From Hyphomicrobiales bacterium (GTDB taxonomy: Bacteria; Pseudomonadota; Alphaproteobacteria; Rhizobiales; Beijerinckiaceae): a stretch of 64,000 bases of DNA. A model generated the notes under the pieces. The model did not search any database. It saw only the letters and a list, made by a program, of their open reading frames with translations, and was not told the DNA's origin. A program made the translations under genes and the position numbers. Shown piece after piece: positions 43,699 to 51,841 of the stretch (positions are counted from its first letter, which is position 1; every line of letters begins with the position of its first letter). The DNA is taken from positions 30,166 to 94,165 of the forward strand of contig RXIY01000071.1 of NCBI GenBank assembly GCA_003963405.1, given 5' to 3'.

Positions 43699-43768
43699 CT
43701 CTTGGGCGCGGGCTCGCCCGGCCGCCAGCGCCAGACCCAATTAGAGCGCCAAGCTCCAGGGATCGAAT

Positions 43769-44944
43769 ATGACTTTGTCACACACCGCCGCCGCCGACAA
43801 ACCATCGCTCGCCGGCATGACGCGCTCCGGCATGGCGGACTCCTTGCGCGCGCTCGGCCTGCCGGAACGCGAGATCCGAATGCGCGCGGCGCAGCTTTGG
43901 CACTGGGTCTATTTCCGCGGTGCGCGCGGATTCGAGGAAATGCTCAATATTTCCAAGGCGTTGCGCGCGACGCTCGACGACGCCTTCGAACTTCGCCTGC
44001 CGGAGATCGTCGAGGAGCAGATTTCCGTCGACGGCACCCGCAAATGGCTCTTGCGCCTCGCCCCCGTCGACGCCCTCGACAAGGGCGCGGAAGTCGAGTG
44101 CGTCTACATTCCCGAAAGCGACCGCGGCACGCTCTGCGTCTCCTCACAGGTCGGCTGCACGCTCAACTGCAGCTTCTGCCACACCGGGACGCAGAAGCTC
44201 GTGCGCAATCTGACGACGGCGGAAATCGTCGGCCAGCTTCTCGTGGCGCGGCAGCGGCTCGGCGACTTTCCCGACCGCGAGCGGCCAACCGACGGCCTCG
44301 TCCCCTCGGGGGAAGGCGTGCGCGCCGTCTCCAACATCGTCTTCATGGGCATGGGCGAACCGCTCTACAATATCGAGAACGTCATGGCGGCCGTCGATAT
44401 CATGGCCGATGGCGACGGGCTCTCCCTCTCCAAGCGGCGCATCACGGTCTCGACATCGGGCGTCGTGCCGCAGATCGAGCGGCTCGGCGCGGATTGCGGG
44501 CCGGCGCTGGCCATCTCGCTCCACGCCGTGCGCGACGATCTGCGCGACGTGCTCGTGCCGTTGAACAAGAAATATCCAATCAAGGAACTGTTGCAGGCCT
44601 GCCGCGACTATCCCGGCGCCAGCAACGCCCGCCGCATCACCTTCGAATATGTGATGCTCAAGGGCGTCAACGACAGCCCGGCCGAGGCGCGCGAACTGGT
44701 GCGGCTGCTCAAGGGCGTGCCGGCGAAGATCAATCTCATTCCCTTCAACCCTTGGCCCGGCGCGCCTTACGAGTGCTCGGACTGGGAGACGATCGAACGC
44801 TTCTCCGATATCGTCTTCAACGCGGGCTACGCGAGCCCCGTGCGCACGCCGCGCGGCCGCGACATTCTCGCCGCCTGCGGCCAGCTGAAAAGCGAGACGG
44901 AGAAACTGCGGGCTCGGGCGCGCCTCGCCGCGGAAAGCGCGTAA
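43769..44944 (+). CDS. rlmN: Dual-specificity rRNA/tRNA adenine-C2 methyltransferase RlmN
   Basis: A radical SAM enzyme that methylates A2503 of 23S rRNA and A37 of some tRNAs. It has 391 residues. The cluster ligands are Cys130, Cys134 and Cys137 in [16 protein letters not shown]. Other signatures are [43 protein letters not shown] and [19 protein letters not shown] lies just before the ATG. It is divergent from the glycosyltransferase gene. Confidence 0.96.
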   Translation: MTLSHTAAADKPSLAGMTRSGMADSLRALGLPEREIRMRAAQLWHWVYFRGARGFEEMLNISKALRATLDDAFELRLPEIVEEQISVDGTRKWLLRLAPVDALDKGAEVECVYIPESDRGTLCVSSQVGCTLNCSFCHTGTQKLVRNLTTAEIVGQLLVARQRLGDFPDRERPTDGLVPSGEGVRAVSNIVFMGMGEPLYNIENVMAAVDIMADGDGLSLSKRRITVSTSGVVPQIERLGADCGPALAISLHAVRDDLRDVLVPLNKKYPIKELLQACRDYPGASNARRITFEYVMLKGVNDSPAEARELVRLLKGVPAKINLIPFNPWPGAPYECSDWETIERFSDIVFNAGYASPVRTPRGRDILAACGQLKSETEKLRARARLAAESA

Positions 44945-45059
44945 CGCCTACGGCTCGGCGCAGGGCGTGCGGACCGCCTTGCGCATGGGGTCTTTGCGGC
45001 GGCTTCGGCCCGCGCCCTATATTCCTCGCAGGACAACAGGGACGCAGGGCGGCACCTCA

Positions 45060-45692
45060 ATGGCGCATCTCGCGCTCGTCGGCGACTCCATCTTCGACAA
45101 CGCGGCCTATACGGTAGGCGGACCGGCTATCATCAAGCAGGTGAGGAAGCATATTCCGATTGGCTGGCGGGCCACGCTCGGGGCTGTCGATGGCGCCCGG
45201 ATCGACGAGGTCGCCCCGCAACTCGCGAAACTCCCGGCCGATGTGGACAAGCTTGTCGTCAGCGTGGGCGGCAATGACGTGCTCGAGCTTGCTCCGCTGC
45301 TCGACGCGCCGGTGACCAAGAGTGCGCAGGCCGTCGCGATGATCGGCGACGCCGCGCGCGCGTTCGAGGCGGCCTATCGCGCCATGCTCGAGGGCTGTCT
45401 GCACATCGACAGGCACTCGGCAATCTGCACGATCTATTGGGGGAATTTCCCTGACCAGACATTCCAGCATATCGCCAGAACGGCGCTCGCGCCTTTCAAC
45501 GACGCCATTATCCGAATCGGCGTCGAGCATGGCCTCACCATCATCGATCTGCGCCTTGTCGTGAACGCGCCCGCGGATTACGCCAATCCTATCGAGCCCT
45601 CGTCGGCCGGGGGCGAGAAGATCGCAAAGGCCATCATCCGTGCGGCCACGGGCGATGGCGGTTGGGAGCGCAGCGCGCGGATCATCGGCTAG
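45060..45692 (+). CDS. SGNH/GDSL hydrolase family protein
   Basis: A 210-residue esterase-like protein. The nucleophile motif is LALVGDSIFDNAAY, the oxyanion Gly/Asn block is VVSVGGNDVLELAPL, and the ending has YANPIEPSSAGGEKIAKAI, where the usual catalytic His near the end is not obvious. There is no signal peptide, so it is probably cytoplasmic. The ATG at 45060 directly precedes the first strand. It overlaps the convergent dsbB stop by 4 bases. Confidence 0.82.
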   Translation: MAHLALVGDSIFDNAAYTVGGPAIIKQVRKHIPIGWRATLGAVDGARIDEVAPQLAKLPADVDKLVVSVGGNDVLELAPLLDAPVTKSAQAVAMIGDAARAFEAAYRAMLEGCLHIDRHSAICTIYWGNFPDQTFQHIARTALAPFNDAIIRIGVEHGLTIIDLRLVVNAPADYANPIEPSSAGGEKIAKAIIRAATGDGGWERSARIIG

Positions 45693-46186
45693 CGGGATCG
45701 GGCGCCCATGGCGGCGAGCGCCCCGAGCGCCCCCGTGATCAGCACGTTCCAGTTCGCAAGCGTGAGGCCCAGCACGAAAAGCGTGGGTTCGTCGCAACGC
45801 ACGACCTTGACGGTCTTGAGCTGCTTCATGAAGTCGTCCATCGAGCCGGCCGCGCTCAGCGCGCCGGAGCAATCCGAAGGACCGGCAAAGATCTTCCACT
45901 CGACGCCCGAATGATAGATCGAGAGGCCGGCGTCCGCGACAAATAGCGCCGCCATCAGCAGAAATGCCCCGCGGGCGAGGCCCGCCCTGCCCGTCTGCGC
46001 GGCGAAGGCGGCGAGCGGCGCCAGCGCGAAGGCGACGTAATAGGGAATGCGCTCCTTGTAGCAGAGCTCGCAGGGCAGATAGCCGAGCGCCTCATAGGCC
46101 CAGGCGCCGCCGATCGTCGCGGCGGACAGGGCGAAGATGAACGTCGCGATAAGGCGCGGGCTCATGTCCGCAAGGAGAGCCTTCAC
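45689..46186 (-). CDS. dsbB: Disulfide bond formation protein B
   Basis: A 165-residue inner-membrane protein with four membrane segments that passes electrons from DsbA to quinone. The first periplasmic pair is Cys39-x-x-Cys42 in LPCELCYKERIPYY, and the second pair is Cys106 in AGPSDCSGAL and Cys131 in VVRCDEPTLF. Both pairs and the quinone-site arginine region are intact. The DedA-like gene ends 2 bases upstream on the same strand. Confidence 0.92.
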   Translation of the reverse strand: MKALLADMSPRLIATFIFALSAATIGGAWAYEALGYLPCELCYKERIPYYVAFALAPLAAFAAQTGRAGLARGAFLLMAALFVADAGLSIYHSGVEWKIFAGPSDCSGALSAAGSMDDFMKQLKTVKVVRCDEPTLFVLGLTLANWNVLITGALGALAAMGARSR

Positions 46187-46188
46187 GA

Positions 46189-46767
46189 TCAGAACATCTT
46201 GGCCGCAAGGGCGAAGCCCGCGACCACGACCACGGCCAGAGACCCTACGAAGAGGCCGAAATGGCTTTCGAGCTTGTCGCGGATCGGCTCGCCGAAGCGG
46301 TTGATCGCGGCCGCCAGCACGAAGAAGCGCGCGCCCCGCGTGATGAAGGAGAGCGCGATGAACAGCGGGAAATTATAGCCCAGCAGGCCGGACACGATGG
46401 TCACGAGCTTGTAGGGGATCGGCGTGAAGCCCTTCACCAAAATGAAGATCGCGCCCCATTGGGCATAGAAGGCGCGCAGCGCCTCCATCTTCGAGCCATA
46501 GCCGTAGAAATTGATCAGCCACTGCCCGATCGTATCGTAGAAGAGCGACCCAAAGGCATAGCCCAGCGCCCCGCCCGCGACGGACGCGATGGTGCACAGC
46601 GCCGCGTAATACCAGGCCTTCCTGGGCTCGGCGAGGGTCATCGGCACCAGGATCACGTCCGGCGGCACGGGGAAGAACGAGCTTTCCGCGAAAGCGATGG
46701 CCCCGAGCGCGAAGGGCGCGTGCTTGCTGGCCGCAAGCGACATGGTCCAGTCGTAAAGCTTTTTCAT
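46189..46767 (-). CDS. DedA/YqaA-family membrane protein
   Basis: A 192-residue polytopic membrane protein of the YqaA branch of the DedA (SNARE-associated) superfamily. Key stretches are AIAFAESSFFPVPPDVILVP, SVAGGALGYAFGSLFYDTIG, WGAIFILVKGFTPIPYKLVT and SFITRGARFFVLAAAINRFG. DedA members act in lipid-carrier recycling and membrane homeostasis. GAGGGAAG precedes the ATG at 46767. It ends 2 bases before the dsbB start, so the pair is one transcript. Confidence 0.9.
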   Translation of the reverse strand: MKKLYDWTMSLAASKHAPFALGAIAFAESSFFPVPPDVILVPMTLAEPRKAWYYAALCTIASVAGGALGYAFGSLFYDTIGQWLINFYGYGSKMEALRAFYAQWGAIFILVKGFTPIPYKLVTIVSGLLGYNFPLFIALSFITRGARFFVLAAAINRFGEPIRDKLESHFGLFVGSLAVVVVAGFALAAKMF

Positions 46768-46845
46768 CTTCCCTCGTCGAGGCCGTCTGGCGGGATGGCA
46801 GGCCATAGCACGAAAAGTTTAACCTAAAGAAGGCGGCCACGCGGC

Positions 46846-46873
46846 TTGACGCGCCCTGCCGCCTCGCTAATAT
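46846..46873 (+). promoter_or_regulatory. Promoter of tRNA-Leu
   Basis: TTGACG (46846-46851), a 16-base spacer and TAATAT (46868-46873). The tRNA gene starts 42 bases beyond the -10 element. Confidence 0.6.
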
Positions 46874-46914
46874 CCGCCCCGCTGACGGACGGTTTCGATG
46901 AAGCCGACGCTCGG

Positions 46915-46999
46915 GCCCCTGTGGCGGAATTGGTAGACGCGCTCGACTCAAAATCGAGTTCCGCAAGGAGTGCTGGTTCGACTCCGGCCAGGGGCACCA
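46915..46999 (+). tRNA. tRNA-Leu (anticodon CAA)
   Basis: An 85-base class II tRNA with encoded CCA. The acceptor arms are GCCCCTG and CAGGGGC, the discriminator is A, the anticodon loop is CTCAAAA with CAA, and a long variable arm precedes the T arm. Its 3' end is the likely attachment site of the island to the right, since integrase remains follow directly. Confidence 0.97.
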
Positions 47000-47029
47000 C
47001 CCCAAAAATAAGTATATGGTTTTACAAGG

Positions 47030-47388
47030 TCTTCTTGTCTCGTCCCCCGCACCTTATGCGCGGGTGCGGGAATAGCCGTTCTTGTTTCGGGCTGCCCTAG
47101 CCTCAAGAGCGCGCCGCGCGAGGCGAGCGCGGTCGTATAGACTTCCGCCAGCGCCCACTCTCCCACCGCCTGAAGGTCATGGACACTGGCGCCAGCATTG
47201 GCCGGGCGCGTTGCACCGAACTTGCGGCGGTCATGGACCGAGCCGGGAACGCCCGCGGCCTTGCACGCATCCTTAAACCAGTTGCCGAAGCGGCCCGACC
47301 CCGTCGCGATTAACGCTAGACCGGTTGAAGGCGTCGCTTCAATCAGAGAGGCCAGCTCGGGCGAACGGAATATAATCGTCACGACCAT
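47030..47388 (-). pseudogene. Tyrosine integrase remnant (C-terminal part)
   Basis: Only the C-terminal catalytic part of a phage-type tyrosine recombinase is readable. It includes VTIIFRSPELASLIEATPST, GRFGNWFKDACKAAGVPG and VHDRRKFGATR (the His-x-x-Arg box). The next segment, VHDLQAVGEWALAEVYTTAL, corresponds to the helix with the tyrosine nucleophile. The N-terminal SAM-like domain and first catalytic arginine are missing. Lying next to the 3' end of tRNA-Leu and pointing at it, this is the usual position of an island integrase. It is almost certainly inactive. Confidence 0.75.
47046..47070. other. GC hairpin near the island junction
   Basis: CCCGCACC and GGTGCGGG form an 8-base stem with a 9-base loop, 47 bases after tRNA-Leu. 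It may terminate tRNA transcription, though a T-run is absent. Confidence 0.35.
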
Positions 47389-47592
47389 GGTCTCGACGCG
47401 GGGGAGATGTGCGGGCTCTGGCCGCCTTCTTACGTTCAGGGGCAGCGCCGGCTTCTACTTCCGAGGCTGCGGCGGCTTCCGTTTGCTCAACGTCTTCGAG
47501 CAGCATCTCCCGCACGATGGATGCGTAGACGACGCAAGTTGTAACCTTTAACAACAAATACCAGTCATCGCCCAATTGAAGATGGTTGCCCC
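47389..47592. other. Region between integrase remnant and zorA
   Basis: No gene is supported. It should contain the promoter of the Zorya operon; the stretch from 47535 to 47580 is AT-richer, but I see no confident -35/-10 pair. Confidence 0.4.
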
Positions 47593-49632
47593 ATGTCTGG
47601 TTTTTTGTCGTTCCTCGGACGCATTGTTCGAGATTTCGTGCTTTCGCTCGCGTCTGGCCTGAAAGACCCATCCGCGCCGGGCCTTGTAACTCTTCTTCTC
47701 ATCATCGCCCTCGTCGTCGGCATCATCATCTATTTCCGAACGGCGGTCGCGAGACGCAATGCCATACTTTGGCTGCGTCGCCTGATCCTGAAGACCGATC
47801 AGACCAACTTCGCCGAAGAGATCAATGGGCTCGACTACACAGTCCACGCGGAAGCGAAAAGCGAAGCACGCAAGCAGGTGGCGACCGCGTGGCGTGAGTA
47901 TCGGGAAACGCTCGTCGCTCACGACGAAGGGGGCGCGGTCACCTATCGAAACTCGGTCCGCCCTTCGGTGTTTTTCAATCCGGAGGATCTGCATTTCGGG
48001 CCTGGCGGCTGGCGGACAATCCCGGGCCTTTTCGTCAGCGTCGGACTCTTTTTGACGTTCCTCGGTCTCATCGCCGCCCTGAGCTCGATGAATTTCTCCA
48101 CGCCAGAGACAGTCCAAACCTCGCTTCGCGAGCTCCTCACGATTGCCTCCGCGAAATTCATTATGTCTCTCACGGGATTGTTTTGCTCGATTATTTTCAC
48201 AGTTGTGCTTAGAGTTGGCATGTCCCGCGTTGAGCGCGCGGCCCATTTTCTCTGCGCGGACATCGAGACGCGGCTCACCTTCATCAGCCTCGAGGATCTT
48301 GCCGTCGAGCAACTGAGAGCGACACGTGAACAGCGCGACCACTTCCGGCAGATCGGCCTCGAACTCGTCGCGGAACTGAGCCGCCCCTTGCGGGAGGAAT
48401 TGCCGGCGGCGATTTCTAATTCCATGACATCGGCAATGGCGCCGCTCATGCAGCAGGTCGGCCAGGCCGGCGTCGAGGGAATGGACGAGATGGTCAAGGG
48501 CCTCTCGGCGCGCTTCTCCGACGACGTCGGCCGCGCGCTCGCCACCGCCGGCGAGAGTCTCGTCCAGGCAGGAGACCGGATCGCGGCGCTATCCGACCGG
48601 ATGGATCACAGCTCGGGCCGTGTCGCCATGGAGATGGACACGGCCGTCAACCGTCTGACGCAGGCCGTGGAGGAGTTGCGCGGCGCGATGGGCGCCACCG
48701 CCGAGACGACCTCGGGCGCCTTCGCACAAGGCGCGGAAAAGCTGTTCGCCGTCATGAACCAGACGCTGGAGGGCATCCGCGACAACACCGGCGAAGGCGC
48801 TCGCGCCCTATCCGCCGCCGCCGCCGACATGAAACAGGCCGCGCAGGGGTTCCGCTCCGAAATGGAAGCGGCTTCGCAGGAAGGCCGCGCCGCCGTGCGC
48901 GACCAGATCACGGCCGAGGGCGCCGCCGCCGCCGCCGCGATCGGATCGGCGGGCGTCGCCGTGCTCGACGCCATGGGCCGCACGACGCAGGAGATTTCCG
49001 ACCGGACGGAGCAGCTCGCCCAAAAGGCGGGACAGGAGCTGATCGCGCCGCTCGACGAGATCGCCGCGCGCCTTGCCGCCCTTGTCGCCGCCCTTACCGA
49101 AGGCGCGACCGGCATGCGCCGGCTTTCCGATGGCGTCCGCGGCGGAGCGGAGGCCACCGAACAGGCCGCGAGCAGCTTCCGCTCAGCATCGCAGGAACTG
49201 GTCGCCGCCGTCGCGCCGATCCGCTCGGCAAATGAGAGAATCGAGGTCGCGGTTACACAGCTCAAGGACAGCACGGCGCACGCCGCCGACACAGTCGCCC
49301 GCTCCTCCGAGGCGACCGCCCGCAGCGCTGCGCAGACCCTCGCCGCAGCCGAGCAGGCGCTTGGCGGCCAAGCCAGGGCGATCGAGACCTCGCTCACCGG
49401 TCTCGGCGCCCTGCTTGATCGCATGAAGGGCCAGGGCGACCGGCTCGACGACATTGACGACAAGCTCGGCAGGGCATTCGACGATTATACGCACCGCGTC
49501 GGCGCGGCCGTCGAGAGCCTCTTTGGTCATGTGCGCCGGATGCAGGATGAACTGGCGCCGGCGCTCGATACGCTGCGGGCCATCGTCGAGCAGGCCGAAC
49601 AGTTCGAACCTCAGAGCGCGAGGCGGTCGTGA
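47593..49632 (+). CDS. zorA: Zorya anti-phage defence protein ZorA (MotA/ExbB-like)
   Basis: A 679-residue inner-membrane protein. The MotA/TolQ/ExbB-like part has membrane segments near LVTLLLIIALVVGIIIYF (about 30-47), IPGLFVSVGLFLTFLGLIAA (about 140-160) and FIMSLTGLFCSIIFTVVLRV (about 193-212). From about 270 to the end it is a long Ala-rich coiled coil, the tail characteristic of ZorA. ZorA and ZorB form a proton-driven rotary complex in the envelope that senses phage infection and signals through the cytoplasmic tail. The last codons overlap the zorB GTG start by 4 bases. It opens a four-gene operon just inside the tRNA-Leu island. Confidence 0.93.
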   Translation: MSGFLSFLGRIVRDFVLSLASGLKDPSAPGLVTLLLIIALVVGIIIYFRTAVARRNAILWLRRLILKTDQTNFAEEINGLDYTVHAEAKSEARKQVATAWREYRETLVAHDEGGAVTYRNSVRPSVFFNPEDLHFGPGGWRTIPGLFVSVGLFLTFLGLIAALSSMNFSTPETVQTSLRELLTIASAKFIMSLTGLFCSIIFTVVLRVGMSRVERAAHFLCADIETRLTFISLEDLAVEQLRATREQRDHFRQIGLELVAELSRPLREELPAAISNSMTSAMAPLMQQVGQAGVEGMDEMVKGLSARFSDDVGRALATAGESLVQAGDRIAALSDRMDHSSGRVAMEMDTAVNRLTQAVEELRGAMGATAETTSGAFAQGAEKLFAVMNQTLEGIRDNTGEGARALSAAAADMKQAAQGFRSEMEAASQEGRAAVRDQITAEGAAAAAAIGSAGVAVLDAMGRTTQEISDRTEQLAQKAGQELIAPLDEIAARLAALVAALTEGATGMRRLSDGVRGGAEATEQAASSFRSASQELVAAVAPIRSANERIEVAVTQLKDSTAHAADTVARSSEATARSAAQTLAAAEQALGGQARAIETSLTGLGALLDRMKGQGDRLDDIDDKLGRAFDDYTHRVGAAVESLFGHVRRMQDELAPALDTLRAIVEQAEQFEPQSARRS

Positions 49633-50516
49633 GGGCCGTTCGGCGACGCCACCATGAGGACGAGGAGGAGTCCGCCTTCGTGTCGATGACCGACATGACG
49701 GTGAGCTTTCTCTTCATTGTGATGATCCTGCTCGCGTTCTTCGCATCGCAGCTGCGCGACCCCGACCGGGTGCCGCGCCGGCTCTATGACAGCGTCGTTA
49801 AGGAACGGGACAAGCTGCAGAGCGAAGTGCGTGAGCTTCAGAGGCAGTTGGAGCAGCTCAAAAATCGCACGATCGAGAATTATCTCGCCGCCGTGGCCCG
49901 GCAGCGACAAAAAATTCTTGAAGATCTCCAGACCAAATTGAGAACCGACTTTCCGGACCTGCAGGTCGAGATCAGCAACGAGAACGACGCGCTGCGCTTC
50001 AAAGGCGACGGTCTGTTCAAGACCGGATCGAGCGAACTTCGGCCCGACAAGCGCCGCATCGTGGAGACCATTGCCGCGCGCCTCGGCGAAGTGCTGCCCT
50101 GCTACACATTGGGACCGAGATCTTCCTGGAGCGACCGCTGCAACGCGGACGGCGTCGCCATCGAAGCCGTGCAGATAGAGGGACACACGGATTCGGACGG
50201 GCAGGACAACAATAACATGACGCTTTCCACCAACCGCGCCAACGAAACTTTCTTCGCCATGACGAAGCACGAGCCGACGCTCGTCGAGCATCTCAACGAC
50301 CGTGCGCAGCCCGTCCTGTCGGTGGCGGGTTACGGCAGAATGCGCCCAGTCGTCGACAATGCGACGCCGGAAGGAAAAGCGACCAACCGGCGCATCGACT
50401 TGAGGATAATCATGTCTACGCCCCGATCCCCAAGAGATATACTGAAGCTCAAGGACGATCTGCGCAGGGGCGTCGCGGTCGGCTCGGAGAGCGTTCCGCG
50501 GAGCGGCGCGCCATGA
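49629..50516 (+). CDS. zorB: Zorya protein ZorB (MotB-like, OmpA peptidoglycan-binding)
   Basis: A 295-residue partner of ZorA. A basic cytoplasmic start is followed by one membrane helix (about 21-40). The likely proton-carrying Asp22 lies in SMTDMTVSFLF, as in MotB-type stators. A coiled-coil linker (about 50-85) leads to an OmpA-like peptidoglycan-binding domain with QIEGHTDSDGQDNNNMTLST and YGRMRPVVDNATPEGKATNR. This anchors the complex to the cell wall. Start is GTG, with GTGA shared with zorA; the stop shares ATGA with zorC. Confidence 0.93.
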   Translation: MRAVRRRHHEDEEESAFVSMTDMTVSFLFIVMILLAFFASQLRDPDRVPRRLYDSVVKERDKLQSEVRELQRQLEQLKNRTIENYLAAVARQRQKILEDLQTKLRTDFPDLQVEISNENDALRFKGDGLFKTGSSELRPDKRRIVETIAARLGEVLPCYTLGPRSSWSDRCNADGVAIEAVQIEGHTDSDGQDNNNMTLSTNRANETFFAMTKHEPTLVEHLNDRAQPVLSVAGYGRMRPVVDNATPEGKATNRRIDLRIIMSTPRSPRDILKLKDDLRRGVAVGSESVPRSGAP

Positions 50517-51832
50517 GTCTCAGCGCGATCCTCTCGAAACCCGCCGTCTTTGACGCGCCAGGCCTCCCCGACCTGCAGATGCTGGAAGCGCGAAAGAACC
50601 GTATCCTCGACCGATGGCCCGACGTCGTCGTCACCCCGCCGGAGAAGGACCGCGAGCGCCTTGTCCAGGAGATGCGCCGTCGTCTGGAGTCGGATGACTG
50701 GCGCGAAACGCGCATGTCCTTCGTGACCTCCGCCGCACGGGCGCTGTTCGACGCGGACCGCCGGGCGCGGCCCGACCTCGCGGGGCTGCGCGACTTCTAC
50801 TATGACGAAATAAGGGCCACGACGCGCCGGTCTTTTCTCGACGCCATGCTCTCAGTCTATCTCGTATCCTACGAACCTGGCGCGCCCCACACACAGCGCT
50901 TCGCATCGGCTCTCGGTAGCGCCTGGCCACGCATTGGCGCGAGGTGGCGGCGGCTTCGTGAGAACATTCCCGAGCTTCTCGACCCCGATCGCGCGCCGAC
51001 GGCGATCGCCCTGAAAATGACCGCGATGGACGACTGCTGGCGCGGCCTGCAGGCGCTCGGCCTGCGCACCCCCCACGCGCCCGGCCTGATGGACCACGCA
51101 CACCTGGCATTCGTAGAACTGATGCGGCCACACCTGAAAGGCAGGGCGGCGCTAGAGCGGCTGTTTCGCTGGCTCAAACCGGATGGGCAAAAGGCGAGAA
51201 TATCGGGCGCGGCGGAAGCAATCACGGCGGCGCTCGAACCGTGGTTGAAGCAGGAGCCGCCGCAGGACGTGCTGACCTTCATCACCGAGGCATTAATGGG
51301 CATGTATGGCGATCCGCGCGTCATGGGCGGCGGCGCCTGGGCGGGCGTCCCGCCCGATTGCCTCGCGGTGATCATGCGCTGGCTGACGGGAGAAAACATC
51401 CGCTTCTTCTTGGATGTAATATCAGCGGTGGAGAAGAGCCACATGTTCCCTCCTCGCAGAAAATTCTGGCTCTCCCTTCACGAGGAAAAGCGCATCGATG
51501 CCGCGTGGGTCGCGTTCAGTGACAGCGGAGCTAGGTTCGCGGCTAACCAGACTAACTCGGCGAGCGGGAGGAGCTCATTGAGCTTTGGGCGCCAAATAGC
51601 GCGAGGAGTTCGTAAAGATACGTCCCTTCTTATCCTGAAAATCGGGAGCAAGATCGTTGTGGAAGGCTCCCATAGTTACAAGGTCCACATTTTTAAGGAG
51701 AGTAATCCGAACGCTCCGGCGCTCTATCTGCAGGAATATGACTGTGAGGCGATCAGACGAATAAGCGGTTCCGAAAAGAAAACTCACGACGAATACGGGT
51801 ATTGGCAGGGCTGGGTGCTAGAACGGATTTGA
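50513..51832 (+). CDS. zorC: Zorya protein ZorC (EH-signature domain)
   Basis: A 439-residue soluble protein matching ZorC by position, length and the EH-signature part. The C-terminal half includes WAGVPPDCLAVIMRWLTGEN and FLDVISAVEKSHMFPPRRKF followed by WLSLHEEKRIDAAWVAFSDS. ZorC is a cytoplasmic effector needed by type I Zorya and is thought to bind DNA with ZorD. The ATG overlaps the zorB stop by 4 bases. From about 51490 to 51780 the base composition is visibly less GC-rich than in zorA and zorD, consistent with foreign origin. Confidence 0.88.
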   Translation: MSLSAILSKPAVFDAPGLPDLQMLEARKNRILDRWPDVVVTPPEKDRERLVQEMRRRLESDDWRETRMSFVTSAARALFDADRRARPDLAGLRDFYYDEIRATTRRSFLDAMLSVYLVSYEPGAPHTQRFASALGSAWPRIGARWRRLRENIPELLDPDRAPTAIALKMTAMDDCWRGLQALGLRTPHAPGLMDHAHLAFVELMRPHLKGRAALERLFRWLKPDGQKARISGAAEAITAALEPWLKQEPPQDVLTFITEALMGMYGDPRVMGGGAWAGVPPDCLAVIMRWLTGENIRFFLDVISAVEKSHMFPPRRKFWLSLHEEKRIDAAWVAFSDSGARFAANQTNSASGRSSLSFGRQIARGVRKDTSLLILKIGSKIVVEGSHSYKVHIFKESNPNAPALYLQEYDCEAIRRISGSEKKTHDEYGYWQGWVLERI

Positions 51833-51841
51833 GGGCCAGAG

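Noticed and set aside
43312-45117. 601-codon plus-strand frame across the glycosyltransferase and rlmN
   Set aside because: It covers rlmN out of frame and the glycosyltransferase antisense; no family sequence.
47339-47671. 110-codon minus-strand frame between integrase remnant and zorA
   Set aside because: It overlaps the zorA start and shows no recombinase or other family sequence; the integrase signal lies in another frame.
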